The notes under the pieces were generated by a model. The model searched no databases. It was given only the letters and a program-made list of their open reading frames with translations, and was not told where the DNA came from. Source: JAIEPT01 sp038217425 (GTDB lineage: Bacteria; Planctomycetota; Planctomycetia; Gemmatales; Gemmataceae). From it: 25,681 nt of DNA. The DNA is taken from assembly GCA_038217425.1 (NCBI GenBank), contig JBBQPM010000097.1:1-25681 (forward strand), written 5' to 3'. Of this stretch, positions 1 to 7,697 are shown piece by piece; positions within the stretch are counted from its first letter, which is position 1, and every line of letters begins with the position of its first letter. Made by a program: the position numbers and the translations under genes.

Positions 1-90
1 GGTAAAGGTTACTTCTGCATTTTAAGTAAAGTGTCCGAAAGCGACGTAGGATCGGGGTCTCCGCACCCGGAGAAACCGCCTGGCATCTGC

Positions 91-660
91 TCATCGGAAT
101 ACCGGATTGTTGAAGGGGACGCATTCGATCACGTCATCGATGTCGGCTCGCACCTTCGGCAAATTCGTCGCCTCGCTGCTGATGACTTGCCCGAATCCCT
201 TGGCAACCTCCGGCAGACGCAGCAACTGCGTTTCAAAGCCGGCCACTTGACGCTCCTTAGGAAGGAGCTGCCAAAGATCTTCCCCCTTGGCCTGCTGTTG
301 CAGCTGCTTGAATTGGGGATGCTTCGGCGTCGGACAGCGCCCCCAGATTTTGCCGGTCTTTTCGTTGTACCAGTAAACCCACCAATTCGAACGATCGACG
401 TCGTTCGCGACGGGAGCATTCGGGAAGTAAACCAGCATGTCGCGCCGAACGAGCACCCCGCTCTTCTCCGTTGCGCTGTATTGACTGACCAGAAAATCCG
501 GCAGTCCCTTGGCGGACCTTTTGGACCACAGCCTTACGTCATCGGCCTTTACCACCTCGCCGTCGCTGCGATAGTAAGTTTGCTTGAATTTCTGTGCCGA
601 GACTTGGGCGGCAAACAACGGCACGATCGACAGAGCCAGGCAAAACGAAAGCAACTTCAT
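91..660 (-). CDS. Small secreted protein of unknown function
   Basis: A 189-residue protein that I do not recognise. Residues 1-22 form a clear signal peptide (Lys near the start, hydrophobic core, cleavage after VSA), so the mature part of about 167 residues should be exported. The mature part is rich in aromatic and charged residues, with a tryptophan-dense centre (NWWVYWYNEKTGKIWGRC) and no transmembrane segment or recognisable catalytic motif. Only two cysteines remain after cleavage. The ATG at 660 has a TGGAG ribosome-binding site 6 nt upstream. The gene starts 63 nt after the stop of the caspase-like gene on the same strand, so the two may be co-transcribed; both products are predicted to be exported. 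The reading frame is well supported, the function is not. Confidence 0.75.
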   Translation of the reverse strand: MKLLSFCLALSIVPLFAAQVSAQKFKQTYYRSDGEVVKADDVRLWSKRSAKGLPDFLVSQYSATEKSGVLVRRDMLVYFPNAPVANDVDRSNWWVYWYNEKTGKIWGRCPTPKHPQFKQLQQQAKGEDLWQLLPKERQVAGFETQLLRLPEVAKGFGQVISSEATNLPKVRADIDDVIECVPFNNPVFR

Positions 661-723
661 GGTAAACTCCAGAAATCCAGGGATTCGAATACGCGACCGC
701 TGAGGAAACTGCAGGCGGCGACC

Positions 724-1902
724 TTATGGGGTCGGCATGGGCTTGACCGGCTGAAGCTTGAGCGTTTCCGTTTGCTCTTGCCCTTTGCGCAGCAGGGTCA
801 CGACGATTTGCCCTTCCGAGTAATCGATAGCGCGCACGAAATCCTCGGAAGTGGGCGTGGGTCGACCGTCGATCTTGACGATAACGTCGCCGCTTTGCAG
901 ATTGCCTCGCGAAGCAGGCGTATTGGGGTAGACCTTGGCGATCGTCACTCCGGCGGCCTCGCCCTTTGGATCTTCACCGACCACGGCGCCGAATAGCCAG
1001 GGAGGATCGACGACCGTCGACTTGGACTTTTCGCCCAGAGAGAAGACCTGCGGCCATTGTTTTTGTTGCATGCCGATTTGAGATCCCGCATCGGCCTGGA
1101 CGGCGGCTTTCTTGATCTGCTGGAAGAGGCGGTCGGTATCTTGTTGCAGACGCGGGGCGAAGTCGGCCCAGGTGACCAAGCCGTCTTTGACGCCGAAAGT
1201 CTCAGGACGAGCACACAGCAAAGGCGTCAAGGCAACCGTAAACGTGCCTCCCTTCGCGACGCCTTGATCGTCGCCGAAATTCCAGGAGAACGAGTCCGCC
1301 TCGCAGCCGTTGATGTCGGCGACTCCCTTGTGGGAGAAGAAGAGTTGGTCCATCACCGGCCATGTGGCGCGCGGGTTGGGCGGAATCCTACCGGCACGGT
1401 TCTTCGCCAGGACTTCCTTGCTGCAACAATCGGTCAACGCAACGATTAGCCGCGGGTTGAGCGCTTGCATCGCACGAAGCAGGTCGTTTCGGGCAAGCAC
1501 GCCATGGGTCATCGTCAAGCAATGGCCCTTGGCTCCCAACGTGGCGCCGTGCCCGCTGTAAAAAAAGAAGAGGGTGTCGTGACCCGCCAGGACTTTTTTC
1601 TTCAGCGTTTGCGTGTAATGTTTCAACACGTCGCCCGGAGCCGCCTTCCTCCTGTCCAGAACCTCAAGCGACAGCCGATGCGGGCGCGTTGCGAACGCTT
1701 CGTTCAGTAACTTGGACAACGCACGCTGATCGGCATCGACGTATTCGGTCAAGTTGCTGTCGTTGTCAATTACCATGAGCACGAAAAGCACCGGCGGACG
1801 TTTTCCGGGCCCAGGCGGTTGGGCGCCGGCAGGCCAGTTGCAGAATAGCAGAGCGACCAGGCTGGCGAAAAATGACGATCGGTAGACGTGTTGCCGATTC
1901 AT
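724..1902 (-). CDS. Secreted caspase-like (C14 family) protein with C-terminal PDZ domain
   Basis: A 392-residue protein with an N-terminal signal peptide (about residues 1-27, ending PAGA). The caspase-fold domain covers about residues 36-290. The catalytic His is visible in FFYSGHGA (His118) and the Cys in ALTDCCS; by the D-x-C pattern of the family the nucleophile would be Cys160, with Cys159 next to it. A PDZ domain follows at about residues 300-385 (GVTIAKVYPNTPASRGNLQSG), typical of substrate or peptide binding. The family comprises cysteine peptidases of clan CD, including metacaspases and paracaspases. Export and the fused PDZ suggest a periplasmic or surface peptidase, which is inference. 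The ATG at 1902 has a strong AAGGAGG site at 1907-1913. A small secreted protein gene follows 63 nt downstream. The 175-nt region upstream (1903-2077) holds no other gene and presumably the promoter. Confidence 0.88.
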   Translation of the reverse strand: MNRQHVYRSSFFASLVALLFCNWPAGAQPPGPGKRPPVLFVLMVIDNDSNLTEYVDADQRALSKLLNEAFATRPHRLSLEVLDRRKAAPGDVLKHYTQTLKKKVLAGHDTLFFFYSGHGATLGAKGHCLTMTHGVLARNDLLRAMQALNPRLIVALTDCCSKEVLAKNRAGRIPPNPRATWPVMDQLFFSHKGVADINGCEADSFSWNFGDDQGVAKGGTFTVALTPLLCARPETFGVKDGLVTWADFAPRLQQDTDRLFQQIKKAAVQADAGSQIGMQQKQWPQVFSLGEKSKSTVVDPPWLFGAVVGEDPKGEAAGVTIAKVYPNTPASRGNLQSGDVIVKIDGRPTPTSEDFVRAIDYSEGQIVVTLLRKGQEQTETLKLQPVKPMPTP

Positions 1903-2077
1903 GAGGCCTCCTTGGCGGTAGAAAGACCCTTGATAAAAGGAAGTAGCCGAAGCGACGAAATGTCCCGAATTTTTGTTCCGGTCGCGTAGTTCGGAATACG
2001 CAAGTGCACGCAGACGATGCGATCCTAAAGGATATTCGCACCTCTTTCAACAATATTTGAGACGAAACGATCGCGGG

Positions 2078-3448
2078 CTACTGGAGCACGCCGTCGATGA
2101 TTTGGCCATCGCACAAGGTCAACGGGCGGTTCAGGCGATCGCGGATCTCCAGGCGGGGATCGATGCCCAGGAGGTGATAGATCGTGGCGACGAGGTCGGC
2201 GGGGGCGGTCGGTTGCGTGGCGGGTTCCGACGCGTAGCGATCGCTACTTCCATAGACCGTGCCGCCGCGAATGCCGGCGCCGGCGAGCACCGTCGTGAAC
2301 GCCTTGCCCCAGTGATCGCGACCGTCACGGCCGGCACCGGCGCCGCCGACCACCGATTGGCCCACTCGGGGTGTGCGTCCCATCTCGCCCGTCCACACGA
2401 CGAGCGTTTCCTCCAAGAGGCCGCGCTGCTCCAGATCGTCCAGAAGGGCCGAAGTTGCCAGATCGGTCACCGGGCAGAGCCGGGTCTTCAGATCGATGAA
2501 GTTGCGATTGTGCGTATCCCAGTAGACGCTGACGTTGGTGATGCCGTCGTTGGGCCAAAAAACGGTGACGACGGGAACGCCCGCTTCGACCAGGCGTCGC
2601 GCCTGCAACACTGATTGGCCGTGGATGTTCATGCCGTAGCGTTCGCGGATCGCTCGGGATTCTTGCGACAGATCGAAAGCCTTGGTCACCGCGGGCGTCG
2701 ACAGGAGCGAGAACGCACGTTCGATATGGGCCGACATCGCGCCGCTCTGTGTGCGGCGTTCTTCCGGAGACGCCGGACTCAGGGCGCGCCAAAGTTCTTG
2801 TCGTTGTCTCAACCTGCTGGCGGGAAGTTCCGGCTTTTCCGCGAACTCGCCCACACGATAACCCGGCAGCGAGGCGTCGTCGTCGATGCGGAAGGGATTG
2901 TAGACGGGCCCGAGCCAGCCAGCGCCTTGGCCGTGCGTTTGTTCGACGAATCGCGGCGCCCCGTTGGGCACGATCGGCATCATCGAGACGAACGGCGGCA
3001 GAGGGCTGGCGCCGGGGCGCTGTTGTGCCACGATGGAACTGAAGCTGGGCCAATCGTCCGACAGCGCGACGGGCAGCGGCGGCTTTCCCGTCAAGAGAAG
3101 ATGCGGCGCGGCGGTGTGATCGACGTTGGTGTGCGTCATCGAGCGAATGACGCCGAGCTGGTGCGCCCGTTGAGCCAGGCGCGGCAGATGCTCACAGATC
3201 CGAAACCCGGGCACGCTCGTCTGAATGGGATTGAACTCGCCGCGAAATTCGACGGGCGCGTCGGGTTTCATATCCCAGGTATCGGTTTGCGCCGGCCCGC
3301 CCCACATGAAAAGCACGATGACGGCCTTCGCTCGAACCGGTCGGCCTTCGGAGCGCTCGCGGGATTGCAGCAGTTGCGGCAACCCCAGGCCTGCAGCGGC
3401 CAACGCCCCCACACGGAAGCAATCTCGGCGTGTCAGTTGAGGATTCAT
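2078..3448 (-). CDS. DUF1501 family protein, Tat-exported
   Basis: A 456-residue member of the DUF1501 family, which has an alkaline phosphatase/sulfatase-like fold and is greatly expanded in planctomycetes. The N terminus carries a twin-arginine type signal (TRRDCFRVG followed by an Ala/Leu-rich segment, residues 6-28). Family landmarks seen are FMWGGPAQTDTWDMKPD near residues 47-64, the SMTHTNVDHTAAPHLLLTGK stretch, GMNIHGQSVLQARRLVEAGV in the middle, and the C-terminal block with EMGRTPR, GRDHWG and a PADLVATIYHLLGIDP ending. The length is normal for the family. DUF1501 genes often pair with cytochrome-like DUF1549/DUF1553 genes, but here the upstream partner is a PD40 propeller 19 nt away, suggesting an operon. 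The biochemical role is unknown. Confidence 0.92.
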   Translation of the reverse strand: MNPQLTRRDCFRVGALAAAGLGLPQLLQSRERSEGRPVRAKAVIVLFMWGGPAQTDTWDMKPDAPVEFRGEFNPIQTSVPGFRICEHLPRLAQRAHQLGVIRSMTHTNVDHTAAPHLLLTGKPPLPVALSDDWPSFSSIVAQQRPGASPLPPFVSMMPIVPNGAPRFVEQTHGQGAGWLGPVYNPFRIDDDASLPGYRVGEFAEKPELPASRLRQRQELWRALSPASPEERRTQSGAMSAHIERAFSLLSTPAVTKAFDLSQESRAIRERYGMNIHGQSVLQARRLVEAGVPVVTVFWPNDGITNVSVYWDTHNRNFIDLKTRLCPVTDLATSALLDDLEQRGLLEETLVVWTGEMGRTPRVGQSVVGGAGAGRDGRDHWGKAFTTVLAGAGIRGGTVYGSSDRYASEPATQPTAPADLVATIYHLLGIDPRLEIRDRLNRPLTLCDGQIIDGVLQ

Positions 3449-3467
3449 AGCGGCCCCTCTCGCTATT

Positions 3468-4487
3468 TTACTCCGGCGCCTTGAAGTCGGCGAGAAAGAG
3501 CTGCGCCCCGTAGAGTCCGTCGCGCGTCGACGACCACATCACTTGCCGATAGTCCGGACTGAATACCGGCAACACGTCGGCGCCCGGCGCGTGCGTGAGC
3601 CGAACCTTGCCGCCAGTCTCGATGTTCATCCAGTAAAGATCGTAGTTGGGGCGTCCCTGCACGGCGTGGTCGGCTGCGGTGTAAATGATGTGCTTGCCGT
3701 CCTTGTACCAGTACGGCGCCCAGAAGACCCAGTTCTCGTCGTCGGTGAGCGCCTTTTCGCCCGTGCCGTCGCTGTTGATGACGTACAGCTGCAAGTGGTC
3801 CTTCTTCTTGCGATCGCTGCGGAAGATGACCTTCTTACCGTCGGGAGAAAAGAACGGGCCGCCGTTGTAGCAGTTGGGCGCCTTGGTCAGTTGCCGGGCT
3901 TCGGAGCCATCTGCGTTCATGATGAAGAGTTCGAAGTTGTTGGCGCCGGTGCGATTGGAGCAGAAAACGATCTGCTTGCCGTCGCTGGAATATGAGCCCT
4001 CGGCATCGTAGCCGGGAGATTTCGTGAGCCGTTTCAGGTCGGAACCGTCGGGATTCGATTCGAAGATCTCCATGAATTGATCGAAATCCCACTGGTAGCG
4101 CCTACGCTTCTTGGCGGCGCGTTCCTCTTCGCGCAGCTTTTGCTCGGGTCCGTAATGCGACTTGGCGTCGGGATCGAGATGGCTGCTGGCGTAGATGATC
4201 TTCTTACCGTCGGGCGAAAAGTAGCCGCAGGTGGTCTTACCGACGCCGGGGCTGACGCGGCGCGTCGCCTTGGAGCCGAGGTCCATGACGAACATTTGAT
4301 AGAAGGGGTTCTCGCCTTTTTGCTCGCCCTGGAAGATGATGAAGTCGCCCTTGGGGGAAAAATAGCCTTCGCCGGCGCGGACGAAGTCGGTCGTCACCTG
4401 CCGGATATTGGTGAGGTGCGCCGCCTCCTTGGCCTTGTAGTCCGCGGGATCGCCGGCAATGAGCAGGGTCGCCAAAAACGTGAGCAT
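3468..4487 (-). CDS. Exported TolB-like PD40 beta-propeller protein
   Basis: A protein of about 339 residues starting at the ATG at 4487, with a short signal sequence (MLTFLATLLIAG). I chose this over an in-frame TTG at 4514, which overlaps the upstream terminator. The rest is made of repeated WD40-like/PD40 blades, seen as FSPKGDFIIF, FSPDGKKIIYASS, SSDGKQIVFCSNR, FSPDGKKVIFRSDR, YKDGKHIIYTAA and FSPDYRQVMWSS, each usually followed by a DGS..RLT-type strand. About six blades would make a closed propeller. Such domains act as extracytoplasmic protein-binding or sensor modules; no catalytic domain is attached. The DUF1501 gene begins 19 nt after its stop. The promoter is not obvious because a terminator for the preceding operon ends only about 25 nt before the start codon, so readthrough may contribute. 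Confidence 0.88.
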   Translation of the reverse strand: MLTFLATLLIAGDPADYKAKEAAHLTNIRQVTTDFVRAGEGYFSPKGDFIIFQGEQKGENPFYQMFVMDLGSKATRRVSPGVGKTTCGYFSPDGKKIIYASSHLDPDAKSHYGPEQKLREEERAAKKRRRYQWDFDQFMEIFESNPDGSDLKRLTKSPGYDAEGSYSSDGKQIVFCSNRTGANNFELFIMNADGSEARQLTKAPNCYNGGPFFSPDGKKVIFRSDRKKKDHLQLYVINSDGTGEKALTDDENWVFWAPYWYKDGKHIIYTAADHAVQGRPNYDLYWMNIETGGKVRLTHAPGADVLPVFSPDYRQVMWSSTRDGLYGAQLFLADFKAPE

Positions 4488-4512
4488 GGATGTGCCTCGC
4501 TGGAGCAGGTGC

Positions 4513-4545
4513 AAAAACGCCCCGGACGCTTCGGCGGCCGGGGCG
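4513..4545 (-). terminator. Rho-independent terminator of the spermidine-synthase-like pair
   Basis: A perfect 8-bp GC stem (CGCCCCGG at 4518-4525, CCGGGGCG at 4538-4545) encloses an inner CGC-TTCG-GCG stem-loop. On the minus strand it is followed directly by five T residues (the A run at 4513-4517). It lies 25 nt past the stop codon at 4571, the expected place to end the two-gene transcript. Confidence 0.85.
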
Positions 4546-4570
4546 CAGGGTTCATTCTGGAGCCGTCTCG

Positions 4571-7500
4571 TTAATTATGGCCCGTGAAATACCGCAGTGA
4601 AAAGAGGAGATTGTGATAATCGTCCGTCCAGACGTAGCGGGCTTCCGGGCGAATGCCGACCGTCGTAAACTTGAACCACGTTTTGTGGTTGGGGTAATAC
4701 TTCTCGAGAACCCCCTCAAGACCGATGGGAATGTCATCGCTGTTTCGCTTCTTGCTCTTGAGCAGGTCGGGATGGCGCGCGATCATCACCCATTCCGAAG
4801 AGGATCGCTCGTCGTCGGGTTTGCCGGTGTGGTGCACGTCTCGTCCGGGGCCTTCGTCATGGCCTCGAAGCGAGGTTAACTGAGTAAACGGTCCGTGCTG
4901 TTCCTCGATTCGGGCGAACGTCTTTGCCGCCTCGGCGTACTCATTGGAACCCTTGCCCTTGGACTTCTCAACCGCCTCGAGTTCCGCCTTCGCCTGGGTC
5001 ATCTTCTCGCTCGCCTCTTTCTGGATAGCGTCCACGGTGGTGGAGATGACGACGGGCAAGTTGACGTAGCGATTGGACGTATGGTAGCAGAGGTAGCCGT
5101 CCTTGACGAGATGTTTGAAGTACATCCGGATGGCTTCCTTGGTGAGCAAATGGACGGGGATGGCGTCTGAGGAGAAGGCGTCGACGACCATCATGTGATA
5201 GAAGTTTTCGGGCCCGCCCCCTTTTTCTTGGCCGATGCGCTTGCCGTCTTTGACCTCGTTGTAGTTGATGTAGGGGAGGTTCATACGGAGCCGGGCGTCG
5301 CCCATGAGCACCTGGATCTCGGCGCCGCGCTCGCGGGCCAGACGCAGGTAGTTGAAGTAAGTGGTCGCCTTGGACTTTTTATCGTCTTCGAAGTACTCCG
5401 CATCGTTGAGCGAGAGCTTGCGAACCTGGTTGTCGATCTCGTAAAAGTGGCAATGCTGGTAGGGTCGAGCGTAACCGCCCATGGTTCCAGTTCCCAGGCC
5501 GATGGTGGCGTAGGGGGGTTCGCTAAAAAGATTCACGATCGCTTCGCCTGGTAAACCGCCCTGCCCCATGAGCGAGGCGGAGAGTTGCCCGACCGTCGCA
5601 GCGATGATGCGATTGTCGGACGTGAACTGGCTCTCGGTGCGGAGTGCTACCACGTCCTTGTTGGAGTCGGAGATGTGGAACCAGTTGTACTTTTCCATGA
5701 CAATGCCGACGGGGCCCTTGCGATGGTAATAGGTCGTCGCCAGGCGTCGCCAATCGAGGCCGCCGTCTTTCAGCCGGAAGTTGGCGCCGTGGAGAATGTG
5801 CCCGTGCGTCAAGCTGTAGTATTCCATGGGCTCGGTCTCGGACTCGCCACCCTTGGTTTTCTTGGTGGTGAAGCTGAACTGCGACTTGGTCACGCGAATG
5901 ACGCTGAAATAGCTGCGGTCGCGGAAGACAGTGCGGTCGTTCTGAGAAAACGAATTGCCTTCGTGCACGAGGATGATGCCGGCGATCGCCAGGCCGAAGC
6001 GCAGGGGGCGAAAGAGGAACGCACAGGCCAGGAGCAGCGGAACGCCGTACGCGAACAAATAGACGGCCGAATCGACGCGCCGATTGGACCGATCGACGCC
6101 ATTGCCGATGAAGCCGAAGACGAGCACGGCGCAGATGAGGACGATAATGCCGGGGACGACCCAATCGAGCGCGGAGGAGATGTTGGCGCCGGCGGGGACG
6201 GGTTCGGGTTCGGCGCGGAGGACCGCGGCCTTGGCGCCCTTGCTGCGTACGAGGGGCGCGGAAGGAGCCGAACTGCCGCCGACGAAGTCGTCGAGCACGT
6301 TGGCAAGCGGGTTGAGGACGTAGGGACGCAGGAGGCACGCGGCCATGATGGCGATGTTGAGTTCGATGACAAAGGGGAAAAGCGGCGCGATCAGGCCGTT
6401 GTACATGCCGCCTAACATACCGCCCACGGACATCATCAGGTAGAAATCGGTAAGGTAGCGCGAGCTGGGCCGATCTTTCGCGAGTTCGCCGTGACAGACG
6501 AACGTGGTGAGCGCGAATGCCAGGATGTTGGACCAGATGACGGGCCAAAACATCTTCTCGCCCCCTTCGCCGGGGATGTAGTCGGCCAGGAGCATGGCGA
6601 CGATGGCGAGCGGCTGCAAGTAGACGCAAACTTTATGCGGCACGTCGACCCATTCAACGGGCCAGCGGGCGAAGACGCAGATGAACGAGAGGAGGTAAAG
6701 CGACAGCGTGATGAGCCAAAACAGCGGGATCGGGGAGAGATCCGTGGTGATGTGGCTGGTGACGCCGAGCATCATGCTGGAGGGAACGAAGGCGAGCGCG
6801 ATCCAGCGCAGCCGGCGCCAGTTGTCGACGGGGAGTTCGTTGGCGGAAGTTTTCATGGCGACGTTCACGTCGCGGACTTTCCCGACCTTCGCTTTGGCGC
6901 TAACCGACGTGGCGACGGCGCTCGACGCGACGGCGGTGTCCGGCACGCCCGATTCCAGCGCCAGCGCGGGGGGCGTCTCGGCCTGCGGATTGCGCTCCGG
7001 TTGACCGAGCGTCTCGGTCGGCTTCCAGACGAGATAAACGCAGGTGTAGAAAAAAGCGACCAGGATGAGGTAACCGACGAAGTAGACCCAGCCTTGTTGC
7101 GCCAGGCTCGCGAACGGTTCGATCACGATCGGATAAAGGATCAGCGATAGCATGCTGCCCAGGTTGCTGGCGCCGTAGAGGAAGTAGGGATCCTTGGCAG
7201 CCGGGTCGCCGGTGTAGCCGAACCATTTCTGCAGCAGTGGGGCGCTCGTCGAGACGACGAAGAACGGGATGCCGACGACGACGGCCAGGATCCAGAGCGT
7301 ATCGAACACGGGATTGGAGCCGAGGTTGCTCGGCGTCCAGCCCTTGGTGATGAAGTCGAACGGGGCATCGCGATTGAGAACGCCCGGCAACAGGACGAGC
7401 AGCGGCACCAACAAAAGAACCGAATGCAGGATGAGCTGCAAGCGTGGCTTGAGGCGGGTGCTGACGTAGTGGGTATAGAAGTAACCCAGGAGCAGCACCA

Positions 7501-7648
7501 TCTGGAAGAACACCATGCAGGTATTCCAGACCTGGGGCGTTCCACCGAGCTTCGGCAGGGTGAGCTTGCCGATGATGGGTTGCACGAGGAAAAGGATGAA
7601 GGCGCTGACGAACAGAGTCAGGGCGAACAGGGGTAAAGCCAAAGCCAA
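4571..7648 (-). CDS. Membrane protein with C-terminal spermidine-synthase-like domain (paralogue 1)
   Basis: A protein of about 1025 residues. The N-terminal part has six hydrophobic segments with the signature LVQPIIGK and LPKLGGTPQVWNTC; after a hydrophilic linker (residues about 225-275) come some eight or nine further membrane segments (to about residue 590) with HGELAKDRPSSRYLTDFYLMM-type loops. The C-terminal third has a Rossmann methyltransferase-like spermidine-synthase fold: IGLGTGTM near residue 720, HFYEID, VLMGDARLRMN and VVDAFSSDAIPVHLLT near residue 825. A charged helical insertion (about residues 885-925) distinguishes it from its neighbour. The longest frame begins at GTG 7663, but TTG 7648 has a GGAGG 6 nt upstream, and this arrangement is conserved at the paralogue, so I use TTG. 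The family resembles polyamine aminopropyltransferases, but the substrate is unknown. It follows paralogue 2 closely and ends before a terminator. Confidence 0.85.
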   Translation of the reverse strand: MALALPLFALTLFVSAFILFLVQPIIGKLTLPKLGGTPQVWNTCMVFFQMVLLLGYFYTHYVSTRLKPRLQLILHSVLLLVPLLVLLPGVLNRDAPFDFITKGWTPSNLGSNPVFDTLWILAVVVGIPFFVVSTSAPLLQKWFGYTGDPAAKDPYFLYGASNLGSMLSLILYPIVIEPFASLAQQGWVYFVGYLILVAFFYTCVYLVWKPTETLGQPERNPQAETPPALALESGVPDTAVASSAVATSVSAKAKVGKVRDVNVAMKTSANELPVDNWRRLRWIALAFVPSSMMLGVTSHITTDLSPIPLFWLITLSLYLLSFICVFARWPVEWVDVPHKVCVYLQPLAIVAMLLADYIPGEGGEKMFWPVIWSNILAFALTTFVCHGELAKDRPSSRYLTDFYLMMSVGGMLGGMYNGLIAPLFPFVIELNIAIMAACLLRPYVLNPLANVLDDFVGGSSAPSAPLVRSKGAKAAVLRAEPEPVPAGANISSALDWVVPGIIVLICAVLVFGFIGNGVDRSNRRVDSAVYLFAYGVPLLLACAFLFRPLRFGLAIAGIILVHEGNSFSQNDRTVFRDRSYFSVIRVTKSQFSFTTKKTKGGESETEPMEYYSLTHGHILHGANFRLKDGGLDWRRLATTYYHRKGPVGIVMEKYNWFHISDSNKDVVALRTESQFTSDNRIIAATVGQLSASLMGQGGLPGEAIVNLFSEPPYATIGLGTGTMGGYARPYQHCHFYEIDNQVRKLSLNDAEYFEDDKKSKATTYFNYLRLARERGAEIQVLMGDARLRMNLPYINYNEVKDGKRIGQEKGGGPENFYHMMVVDAFSSDAIPVHLLTKEAIRMYFKHLVKDGYLCYHTSNRYVNLPVVISTTVDAIQKEASEKMTQAKAELEAVEKSKGKGSNEYAEAAKTFARIEEQHGPFTQLTSLRGHDEGPGRDVHHTGKPDDERSSSEWVMIARHPDLLKSKKRNSDDIPIGLEGVLEKYYPNHKTWFKFTTVGIRPEARYVWTDDYHNLLFSLRYFTGHN

Positions 7649-7697
7649 GGGGCACCTCCACACCGAAAGTTCAAAGTAAAGAGTCGCGAGTTACGTT

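Noticed and set aside
58..73. TCTCCG/CGGAGA 6-bp hairpin past the stop of the first gene, considered as a terminator
   Set aside because: Short stem and no T run on the minus strand; I would not call it a terminator.
680..695. A TTCGAATCCC-like segment on the minus strand resembling a tRNA T arm, considered as a remote att copy
   Set aside because: The match is only about a dozen bases, lacks the acceptor pairing and lies on the wrong side of the tRNA.
31..996. A 321-codon plus-strand open frame over the small secreted protein and the caspase gene
   Set aside because: Shadow of two well-supported minus-strand genes; the residues do not resemble a protein family.
2018..2040. Imperfect hairpin (TGCG-ATCC / GGAT-ATT-CGCA) between the DUF1501 and caspase genes
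   Set aside because: Bulged, short and without a T run on either strand; likely chance.
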